NCBI GenBank assembly: GCA_003537495.1
Contig: DPSB01000124.1
Coordinates: forward strand, 1 to 7,309
Reading direction: 5' to 3'
Length of the DNA: 7,309 bases
Source of the DNA: Cytophagales bacterium
Lineage (GTDB): Bacteria > Bacteroidota > Bacteroidia > Cytophagales > Cyclobacteriaceae
In this document: in pieces, positions 1-5,965 of the stretch
Layout: every line of letters begins with the position of its first letter
Numbering within the stretch: the first letter of the stretch is position 1
Translations under genes and position numbers: made by a program
Notes under the pieces: model-generated
What the model was told of the DNA's origin: nothing
Database searches by the model: none
The model's input: the letters and a program-made list of their open reading frames with translations, nothing else

Positions 1-61
1 CGTCCTCGTCTGCACAAGCTACCAGACTCAATACCACAAGCCACCCAAACAGGTTCTTCAT
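1..61 (-). CDS. N-terminus of a lipoprotein, cut by the window edge; possible MbnH-type di-haem peroxidase
   Basis: Only the first 20 codons are visible, from an ATG at 61-59. They encode a type II signal peptide: MKN, a hydrophobic core (LFGWLVVLSL), a lipobox LVAC with the lipidated Cys at residue 16, then A-D-E-D. An acidic stretch right after the Cys resembles the Bacteroidota lipoprotein export signal, so the protein may reach the cell surface. The ATG lies 6 bases after the stop of the MbnP-family gene, so the two are almost surely co-transcribed and perhaps translationally coupled. An A-rich run precedes the start and there is no Shine-Dalgarno. In many genomes MbnP is paired with MbnH, a cytochrome c peroxidase-like di-haem protein, which makes that the leading guess. 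No CxxCH haem motif can be seen in this fragment. The lipoprotein call is solid; the MbnH identity is inference from context only. Confidence 0.7.
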   Translation of the reverse strand, partial: MKNLFGWLVVLSLVACADED

Positions 62-67
62 ACTTTT

Positions 68-859
68 TTATTGATGCATGTGATCGAACACAAAAGCATT
101 AACATAATTATTAGCAATAGTTTCTCCGCATGTAGGAGAGTGACATGGAGCAGTGGTTGAAAAATCTACCACGGTACCACCTTCAAAAAACTTTTTGATA
201 TCCACAATCACATGAATCTCTGGTTCTGAAGTTGCACTTACGTGAGCCTCATCACCACCGAACGTGATGGATTTTACCCGTACATTGTTTTTCAGGTTAG
301 GATTAGCTACATCTGTTTTGTAGCCACCAACATGGAATAAAATCAAATCATCTTCTTCAGTTGATTCTGGGGATGTACCTTCTAATTGAGCAAAGATGTA
401 ACCCGCATTCCAACTCCAAAAAAGATTGTTGGCAGGATCAAGCGCACCGGTTTGCGCACCTTGCGATACGCGATTTGCATCAACACCAATAGTAAACTCA
501 GCACCGATATAATGATCGGCCGGTACATCCTCCAGTGTAATAGTAGTAGAGGCTGCATTTGAATCATCAATCAGGTAATACCCTTTCGACCCGTCTTCAC
601 TCATCGGATCTTCGTAGAATGTTCCATCCTGCCGCTTTAGTTTAACGTTGCTGATATAGTACCGTAACACATCCACTGAGAAATCCTGATCCAGCGAGTT
701 TTGGTAAACTCCAGTACCTAATACAAGGTTTTGAGTACCCGCGTAGGCATCAAACTCAATAGCAAGACTGCCCGTTTCAGGAGCGGCATCATCTTCTGAA
801 CAGGAAGTAAAAAATACGGTCATAGCGACCATGATTAACATGGAAATTAATTTTTTCAT
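68..859 (-). CDS. MbnP-family copper-binding lipoprotein
   Basis: This 263-residue protein begins with a lipoprotein signal peptide (MKKLISM..., lipobox FTSC, lipidated Cys20) followed by S-E-D-D, a Bacteroidota surface-export-like sequence. The mature part matches the MbnP-like family: an early strand SLAIEF (31-36), the block SVDVLRYYISNVKL (61-74), YYLID (94-98), GVD (125-127), a WSWNAGYIF segment (148-156), FHVGG (175-179) and a C-terminal NNYVNAFVFDHMH. W148 and W150 are the only tryptophans. In characterised MbnP proteins the partner MbnH oxidises a Trp to kynurenine, and the product binds copper. Further possible metal ligands are H176, the C239-H240...C244 cluster, H260 and H262. The ATG at 859 gives a complete signal peptide. 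The gene follows a structured 122-base spacer and is followed 6 bases later by another lipoprotein gene. Family assignment is confident; copper binding is family knowledge, and surface location is inferred. Confidence 0.87.
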   Translation of the reverse strand: MKKLISMLIMVAMTVFFTSCSEDDAAPETGSLAIEFDAYAGTQNLVLGTGVYQNSLDQDFSVDVLRYYISNVKLKRQDGTFYEDPMSEDGSKGYYLIDDSNAASTTITLEDVPADHYIGAEFTIGVDANRVSQGAQTGALDPANNLFWSWNAGYIFAQLEGTSPESTEEDDLILFHVGGYKTDVANPNLKNNVRVKSITFGGDEAHVSATSEPEIHVIVDIKKFFEGGTVVDFSTTAPCHSPTCGETIANNYVNAFVFDHMHQ

Positions 860-894
860 AAAAGATTAAATGGTTAAAGAAATAAATTGAAAAG

Positions 895-955
895 AAGTGA
901 GTACAGACGTGTAATCAGTACCAATGTGCATGCACACCGGTGTCTGCACTCACTT
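895..955 (-). terminator. Long bipartite RNA hairpin in the spacer upstream of the MbnP-family gene; terminator or attenuator
   Basis: In the minus-strand transcript, AAGUGAGUGCAGAC (955-942) pairs with GUCUGUACUCACUU (908-895) over 14 pairs with one G-U. Directly inside, 941-920 forms a second helix (ACCGGUGUGC against its partner, two G-U pairs) centred on the 12-base palindrome TGTGCATGCACA (925-936). An 11-base bulge, 909-919, lies on the 3' side. All three imperfect positions are G-U on this strand and A-C on the other, so pairing fits minus-strand RNA. The structure is followed by C-TTTT-C and a T-rich stretch. It may end transcription of the small gene at 982-1359, or attenuate read-through into the MbnP-family gene, for which I found no clear promoter in this spacer. 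A DNA operator built on the palindromes TGTGCATGCACA and ACACCGGTGT (934-943) is an alternative. Pairing is seen directly; function is inferred. Confidence 0.6.
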
Positions 956-981
956 TGTCTTAAATAAACTGTTGCGATGCC

Positions 982-1359
982 CTAGCAGGGCGGATGAAAA
1001 ATAGAAAGAGAAGGTGGTGTAAATGTGCGATTAATTACAGCCGATTGTTTTTCTACAGCCGTAATTATCCGGTCGGAATTAAGGGTAACTTCTGACTGAG
1101 AATAGAATAAATGAATTTCGTGTGCAGTTAAAGCTACTGGTGGTAAAGAGTCTGTAGTGGTGTCATTCGATTCAAAATGTAAACCCGACCCAAAATCGTA
1201 ATCGCTATTACACATCGCAATCGGCACTTCAGCAATCATACCTAAAGTATAGCCTATTTCGTGGCGTTGCTGGTAGAGATAAGACAAAACGCCCAATCTG
1301 CTGGCGCTGTGTAGCACCATGCTGAAAAGAATCATCGTTATTGCCAATCGCTTCAACAC
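982..1359 (-). CDS. Small secreted or membrane-anchored protein of unknown function
   Basis: The protein has 125 residues from a GTG at 1359. It has a short basic start (MLKR) and one hydrophobic segment (about residues 5-28), so it is probably secreted or anchored by a single N-terminal helix. Its central stretch has the shape of short Bacteroidota envelope proteins with an N-terminal helix then a Y-x-x-x-x-x-I-x-x-x-L-like block (YQQRHEIGYTLGMIAEVPIAMC, split at C50). That resemblance is pattern-based and weak. The middle (62-110) is polar and the end is proline-rich (TPPSLSIFHPPC), with the second Cys as the last residue. Histidines are scattered (17, 33, 61, 80, 83, 122), but no known metal motif is present. 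A promoter sits directly upstream, and the MbnP-family gene follows after a structured spacer, so a role with that copper protein is possible. The start is uncertain: the promoter is so close that the ATG at 1335, giving 117 residues, is an alternative. Confidence 0.7.
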   Translation of the reverse strand: MLKRLAITMILFSMVLHSASRLGVLSYLYQQRHEIGYTLGMIAEVPIAMCNSDYDFGSGLHFESNDTTTDSLPPVALTAHEIHLFYSQSEVTLNSDRIITAVEKQSAVINRTFTPPSLSIFHPPC

Positions 1360-1363
1360 GGAG

Positions 1364-1394
1364 CAAATGTAATGCAGGGTAAATTACCAATCAA
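1364..1394 (-). promoter_or_regulatory. Predicted Bacteroidota-type promoter for the small gene
   Basis: On the minus strand a perfect TAnnTTTG element (TACATTTG, 1371-1364) lies 20 bases downstream of a TTG (1394-1392). This matches the known Bacteroidota -7 and -33 elements and their usual spacing. Transcription would start near 1358-1360, practically on the GTG start of the gene at 982-1359, implying a leaderless or nearly leaderless message, or use of the ATG at 1335. A small inverted repeat GGTAA-A-TTACC (1378-1388) lies between the two elements and could be an operator. Motif matches are direct; activity is inferred. Confidence 0.5.
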
Positions 1395-1410
1395 CTGAAT
1401 TATTTCAGTT
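1393..1410 (-). terminator. Weak AT-rich hairpin just after the flavoprotein gene
   Basis: AACTGAA and TTCAGTT form a perfect 7-pair stem with a 4-base loop, beginning 12 bases past the stop codon of the gene at 1423-2319. The stem has only two G-C pairs, and no clean T-run follows on the minus strand, so it would be a poor intrinsic terminator. It also overlaps the TTG of the predicted promoter by two bases. It may partly separate the upstream operon from the small gene. Confidence 0.3.
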
Positions 1411-1422
1411 TTAATCAGCCCA

Positions 1423-2319
1423 TTAAAACAACTCATTAGTCAACTCCATATTAATAATAGCCCCGGCTTTATTTCCAGCTGCAATTGCCATGGCCACCGA
1501 GCGTATCATTGTACAATTATCTCCAGCAGCATAAATGCCAGCCACCGTAGTATTTTGCATTTCATCCACTTGCAAAAATCCATGTTCAGTTAGTTTGCAC
1601 CCCAACTTTTCAGGAATGGTACAATGCTGTGTGGAGTTTGGCTTTACAAACAATGCATCAACGCTAACACGCTCTCCATTTTTAATTATCAATTGTTTAA
1701 TATGATCTTGTTCATGCATGGCTTCCGCAAGTTTATCTTCCACAACCATAATATTTCGGTTTGCCAGCTTTGCAGTTTGTTCATCTGTTAAGGTTGACTT
1801 ACCATTTGTGTAAACAGTAACATTTTTGCTTAGGTTATAAACCAGCTTAGTTATATGAAAGGCATGTTCTCCGTTAGATACTACACCAATCTGTTTATTG
1901 CGTACTTCGTAACCATGACAATATGGGCAGTGAATAACAGAAATTCCCCAACAAGCCTCAAACCCTTTTACTTCGTGTGTATCTTTTAGTCCGGTAGCAA
2001 AAAGTAATTTCTTTGCCTGAAAGATTTTTCCACTTTTCGTGTTCACTTCAAAGTTTCCATTCTCGCCTTTTCCTTCAATGGCTTCATCCAAAACAAACTG
2101 TACCGTTTTGTAAACTTCTACTTGCTTTCTGGCTTGTGCCAAAATGTTTGCAGGTGTAGCACCATCGTGTGTAATAAAATTATGAGAGAGTGGCGTTTGT
2201 TTGTTGCAAGGGTTGCCTGCATCAATAACCAATACATTTCGCAACGAACGGCCCAAGGCCATGGCAGCGGATAATCCGGCATAGCTACCACCAATTATAA
2301 TAACATCGTATCTACTCAT
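1423..2319 (-). CDS. Thioredoxin-reductase-like FAD-dependent oxidoreductase with a CPYC redox motif
   Basis: This 298-residue cytoplasmic flavoprotein has the fold order of class II thioredoxin reductases. An N-terminal FAD Rossmann motif (IIIGGSYAGLSAA, 7-19) is followed by an ATG motif (108-110), a redox disulfide CPYCHGYE (C131, C134) and a C-terminal FAD motif AAGDN (264-268) with the helix SVAMAIAAGNKAGAI. Length is normal for the class. The CPYCHG/D version replaces the CATC of ordinary thioredoxin reductase and occurs in a branch that includes dithiol oxidases such as GliT and HlmI. The second nucleotide site is degenerate: where GxGxxA/S is expected the sequence reads IGVVSNGEHAFH (144-155), and the usual HRR pattern is replaced by VYTNG. 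NADPH use is therefore doubtful, and the electron acceptor could be oxygen, ferredoxin or something else. The ATG at 2319 lies 3 bases after the stop of the DUF5916 gene, so it ends that operon. The physiological substrate is unknown. Confidence 0.88.
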   Translation of the reverse strand: MSRYDVIIIGGSYAGLSAAMALGRSLRNVLVIDAGNPCNKQTPLSHNFITHDGATPANILAQARKQVEVYKTVQFVLDEAIEGKGENGNFEVNTKSGKIFQAKKLLFATGLKDTHEVKGFEACWGISVIHCPYCHGYEVRNKQIGVVSNGEHAFHITKLVYNLSKNVTVYTNGKSTLTDEQTAKLANRNIMVVEDKLAEAMHEQDHIKQLIIKNGERVSVDALFVKPNSTQHCTIPEKLGCKLTEHGFLQVDEMQNTTVAGIYAAGDNCTMIRSVAMAIAAGNKAGAIINMELTNELF

Positions 2320-2322
2320 ATC

Positions 2323-4497
2323 TTAAAACTGTTTCAGATAACTTATTTTACAAATAGTAGATTGATTTCGTTCCAACGAAGTGGTAAAATTAGTTTCATT
2401 AAATACCAGGTACAGAAAACTTAATGGAGCAAACTGCCAGCTACCGCGCACATTCCACCTCCCTTGATCATTAAACGAATTGTATTGATAAAAAACCGAG
2501 GCCTGAATGTTGGCATCCCATGCTAACCGTAATCCACCTGTTAGCAATGAGGTATATTGGTTTCGCAATTCACTTCCTACTGCAGCAAAGTCGTTGTATT
2601 CATAATTAAAAGTTATTGCAATGTTGGGAATGGGTGCAATGCGCGCACCAACGTTAGTAGTAGCAAGTTTGCCATTATAATAATCGCCAAACTCATAACT
2701 ACCATTCATGGCAATTTTTTTCGATTGATCCGTTCGATAGTTTAAGCGATGGCGTGTGTAATAATAAGTTGCTTGCGCGATAGGAATTCCAAGAATATTG
2801 AAATTAAAATTGATGTTTTGCCAGGTAGGTGTGATGGCATACTCGAAGAAACTACCATCCTGAAAAATGGTATAGATTGGAAATAAGTATAAATCTGTCT
2901 GTTGAAAGGAAAGATCATTTGCATCGTGATAGTAATTCACGAAAAATCCAGGATCGAACCTGCGTATAAATTTCCATTTCTTGGGTCGCCAGATAAAGTA
3001 CCCGCCCGGGTTATGATGAATAGTATTCTGTGCAAACACAAAGCCCATGCCCGGTACATACTTCTCGCTTACAACTTTGCTAACCCATCCATAATACCAT
3101 TTCGGTAAAAATCGGCCAGCATAAAAACTCCCGGCAAAACCTAATGAGTCGTTCGTGTTATCGCGCGAAGCAGAAGCCAGATATTGAATTGTCCAGGTAT
3201 CATCTGGCCGGATAAATCCATCCACGGTAACAGTGGTATTCTGCTGTTGCAGAAATCCTTTTCCCGGATCGGATTCATCTAACCGATGGGTAATCATGGC
3301 TCCCATGTTATTTTGCTTTCCATAATTTTTAAGGTACCGCATCACACCAAAATTAGCGGCACCTTGAAAATCGGTGGCACGCTGTCGTACATACATCCCA
3401 GCCCATGTTCTTTTCTGGGCGCGATCGGTGAAGCGAAGTCCGGCATCAATTGGTACCGAACCTGCATTAAATTGTGAATTGGCTAAACCAATGGTTCTAC
3501 TAAAAAAAGGATTAATGCCTTCTATGTTGGCTCCGGCATACACACCAGAGTTTTCCAGAAAGAATTGCCTGCGTTCAGGGAAGAACACATTGAAGCGTGT
3601 AAGGTTGTTCACGGCTCTATCTACATCAGCTTGTGCAAAATCTGTATTGAACGTAACATCCAGCACACTATGCGGTGTAATGGCCCACTTGATTTCACCT
3701 CCTGCTTTCCACTCGGTACGTTCGGTTATTTGTTCTGTAGGACTTGTACTCTTATTGTATTGAACCAACCCATAAGGTTGTATACGAATGTTGGCAGAGG
3801 GCGGTGGCAATACAAGTCCTTTCATTTGTGCGGCATACGTCATGCGGTAAGGCGAATAAGCCTGCGGTATTTGCGGATAGGCTGTTACTTCATAATCTCT
3901 GCGGGCCATGCGCGCAAAGGTTACACCCCACGATGCCGAATCCGTTTGTCTATCATAGCGCAACGACTTAAACGGAATGGCAAACTCAGCATAGTACCCG
4001 CTATCGGTAACATGCGTACGCACACGCCATAACGCATCCCAGTCGCTGTCACGGTTGGTATCATCAAATGCTTGCAAGTCGCGTTGCGTACCTAACGGAG
4101 TTGTTTGGAAGGAAGTACAATACCGTTTTAGATTTTGCGGATCGAGCTGAAGATAGAATACATCGTTATCGCCATAAATAAAATCTCTGCGATAATCCTG
4201 CACCCGAATACCTTTACGACCGACACTATCTTTACAAAATACACCAAAGTATAAATTCCGTTTGTCGAACAGCACCCGCACTTCAGTTTCATACAAATAC
4301 TTGCCACCCTGTCGTGGTTCCATTCGAAAGAAATCTTTTACCACTTCGGCCAATTGCCAGGATGATTCTGAAAGTTTACCATCCAGCGTTATGCTTTCGA
4401 AAGTTGGTGTAGCCCGAAATGATGGAGCGATAGCGGGCGGATCGAAATTTGTTTGGGCTGTTAACATTACCCCGTTATTCAATAATATGAATAACAA
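2323..4497 (-). CDS. CBM9-like / DUF5916 outer-membrane beta-barrel protein
   Basis: About 724 residues. After a signal peptide ending near LTAQ (12-15), a CBM9-like beta-sandwich spans about 35-225, opening with ITLDGKLSESSWQLAE. The DUF5916 region fills about 235-724 and carries its hallmark FNVFFPERRQFFLE (302-315). The rest is rich in alternating aromatic and polar strands, and the chain ends in Phe, as expected of an outer-membrane barrel recognised by the BAM machinery. DUF5916 proteins are common in Bacteroidota and have no firmly established substrate; carbohydrate handling is suggested only by the CBM9-like fold. The start is doubtful. The TTG at 4497 gives a signal peptide with no positive charge, while reading back in frame to the TAA at 4516-4518 adds A-I-F-K-W-F, a more typical beginning without a standard start codon. 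An out-of-frame ATG lies at 4504. It is spaced 28 bases from the permease gene upstream and 3 bases from the flavoprotein gene downstream. Confidence 0.85.
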   Translation of the reverse strand: MLFILLNNGVMLTAQTNFDPPAIAPSFRATPTFESITLDGKLSESSWQLAEVVKDFFRMEPRQGGKYLYETEVRVLFDKRNLYFGVFCKDSVGRKGIRVQDYRRDFIYGDNDVFYLQLDPQNLKRYCTSFQTTPLGTQRDLQAFDDTNRDSDWDALWRVRTHVTDSGYYAEFAIPFKSLRYDRQTDSASWGVTFARMARRDYEVTAYPQIPQAYSPYRMTYAAQMKGLVLPPPSANIRIQPYGLVQYNKSTSPTEQITERTEWKAGGEIKWAITPHSVLDVTFNTDFAQADVDRAVNNLTRFNVFFPERRQFFLENSGVYAGANIEGINPFFSRTIGLANSQFNAGSVPIDAGLRFTDRAQKRTWAGMYVRQRATDFQGAANFGVMRYLKNYGKQNNMGAMITHRLDESDPGKGFLQQQNTTVTVDGFIRPDDTWTIQYLASASRDNTNDSLGFAGSFYAGRFLPKWYYGWVSKVVSEKYVPGMGFVFAQNTIHHNPGGYFIWRPKKWKFIRRFDPGFFVNYYHDANDLSFQQTDLYLFPIYTIFQDGSFFEYAITPTWQNINFNFNILGIPIAQATYYYTRHRLNYRTDQSKKIAMNGSYEFGDYYNGKLATTNVGARIAPIPNIAITFNYEYNDFAAVGSELRNQYTSLLTGGLRLAWDANIQASVFYQYNSFNDQGRWNVRGSWQFAPLSFLYLVFNETNFTTSLERNQSTICKISYLKQF

Positions 4498-4525
4498 AAA
4501 CCATTTGAAGATAGCTTAATACTGG

Positions 4526-5953
4526 TTACGCGGTAGTAAGCCCTGTATCTACAAAACGCCTGTGCACAAGTAAACTCCCGCTTAAAGCAATAGCAACAAA
4601 TACCAACATGCCGATAAAATCAGTAATAAAATGTGTGCTTACATCTGTTACGGTATAAGTGTGCTGCGGAAGACTTTTTAGTGCTTCAGGTTTCATGCTT
4701 TCATTTCTAAACATGCGGGGTATAAAAAAACTACGCCACGCTTCCGAAAATGTTACTACTTGTTTTCTGAAAGCCTGATAATGAGCTGTTGATGTGCCGG
4801 CCAATTCATTGAAACTATTTTGGAGTAATACAGCTGGCGATAGCACACGCCATTGGCTAACCCATTGTTGCTGTTCTTCGAGGGCTTCATCATACACTGA
4901 TACTACGGGCTCTACGGCAGCCTGAATAACTTCTACAGAGGCAAAGTACTTCAACCAGAAACTATATTGATTTTTTGAAGTACTATCCTTACTGGCTAGT
5001 TCAGGATGATCGCGCAGGTATCCATCCAGTAATTCGCTTGCTTTTTTATTGCTCTCAGCCTCAGCCACACGGTACTCATGTATCATATTTATACGCGAAG
5101 GAACCGGGTACAAGGTGTTTGCGCTTTGCGAAATAAAAGATGGAATCAGTAATACAAGTACTACCCACACAGACACTAACGCAATGGCGTTAGTACCCGA
5201 AGAAGCTCCAAAAAGATTAACCAGAAAGGCCACCGAAAACCAAAAGAAAGTATAGGCCAATACCAACAGCAATAGTTTACCAACTTCACCCCCTATGGCT
5301 GCATCTGCAAATAGTAAACTGATTACGATTGAAGTTACGATGATAGCTGCCAACACCACAAAGCGTACTACTAATTTGCCGAATAACCATTTGTACAGTG
5401 AGATGGGTTGCGAAATTGTTAAACGCAACACACCCGATTCCTTGTCGGCCGATAACAGATTGTAACTAAAAGCCAATACCAGCAAAGGCAATAGATAAAT
5501 ACAAACAAATGCCAGATCGAACGAGCCAAACATGAGCTGTACCGGATTTGATAATTCCGAAAAGCCTAATGCATTTGCTTCGCCATACAATTTTGGTTTT
5601 ACTGTGTGAGTATATAAATCGCTTTGTCCTGTCGAAATCAATGCCAACGGCTGTGCATCCATTGCTACAACACGCCCAGCCCGTTGCCCATATACGCTTA
5701 ACGAGCGTGGATCAAGCCACGGCTCTGGTGCTGTCTTCAATCCTCGGCTGAGTGAGTCAATATCATTTGCATACTTTAGTTCTGCCAGTTGTGCTTCTTC
5801 TTTTACTTTCGTGATAGAAGTTTTTCGTTCAATCACTTTTTCCTGTCCATTGAGTACGGCAAAAAGCGTAACACAAAAGAACAAGATAAAAAGTATGGTG
5901 ATCCAACGATCGCGAAGCAGCAAAATCCATTCATAACGAGCAGGTGTAAACAT
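4526..5953 (-). CDS. ABC-2 type transporter permease, DUF3526-like, second of a pair
   Basis: This 475-residue inner-membrane protein has about six membrane helices: 17-35, 147-166, 194-215, 226-247, 255-275 and 444-464. Two large extracytoplasmic domains lie between helices 1 and 2 (about 36-146) and 5 and 6 (about 276-443). The first holds QPLALISTGQSDLYTH (101-116), typical of DUF3526-type permeases, and the second starts with LYPVPSR (281-287). The cytoplasmic segment ADKESGVLRLTISQPIS (169-185) is the conserved coupling region thought to touch the ATPase. The ATG at 5953 is 12 bases after the stop of the first permease, to which it is related in layout. The two probably form a heterodimer driven by an ATPase that is not in this window. 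Cargo is unknown. Related ABC-2 systems include exporters and the NosFY copper-maturation transporter, but nothing here fixes the substrate. Confidence 0.88.
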   Translation of the reverse strand: MFTPARYEWILLLRDRWITILFILFFCVTLFAVLNGQEKVIERKTSITKVKEEAQLAELKYANDIDSLSRGLKTAPEPWLDPRSLSVYGQRAGRVVAMDAQPLALISTGQSDLYTHTVKPKLYGEANALGFSELSNPVQLMFGSFDLAFVCIYLLPLLVLAFSYNLLSADKESGVLRLTISQPISLYKWLFGKLVVRFVVLAAIIVTSIVISLLFADAAIGGEVGKLLLLVLAYTFFWFSVAFLVNLFGASSGTNAIALVSVWVVLVLLIPSFISQSANTLYPVPSRINMIHEYRVAEAESNKKASELLDGYLRDHPELASKDSTSKNQYSFWLKYFASVEVIQAAVEPVVSVYDEALEEQQQWVSQWRVLSPAVLLQNSFNELAGTSTAHYQAFRKQVVTFSEAWRSFFIPRMFRNESMKPEALKSLPQHTYTVTDVSTHFITDFIGMLVFVAIALSGSLLVHRRFVDTGLTTA

Positions 5954-5965
5954 GGTGAGGTAAGT

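Noticed and set aside
382..570. Minus-strand 62-codon frame inside the MbnP-family gene
   Set aside because: It is an alternative frame of a well-supported gene, with no independent start signal or recognisable features.
860..981. Methanobactin-like precursor peptide in the spacer before the MbnP-family gene
   Set aside because: No minus-strand frame in this gap encodes a short Cys-containing leader-core peptide; the gap is explained by the hairpin and T-rich sequence.
979..991. GCCCT-AGC-AGGGC inverted repeat over the stop codon of the small gene, considered as a terminator
   Set aside because: The stem has only 5 pairs and a 3-base loop, lies across the coding end, and no T-run follows on the minus strand. 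The larger hairpin at 895-955 is a better candidate.
3374..4032. Plus-strand open frames of 129 and 155 codons
   Set aside because: They lie wholly inside the DUF5916 gene on the other strand, have no recognisable protein features or start signals, and are typical shadow frames.
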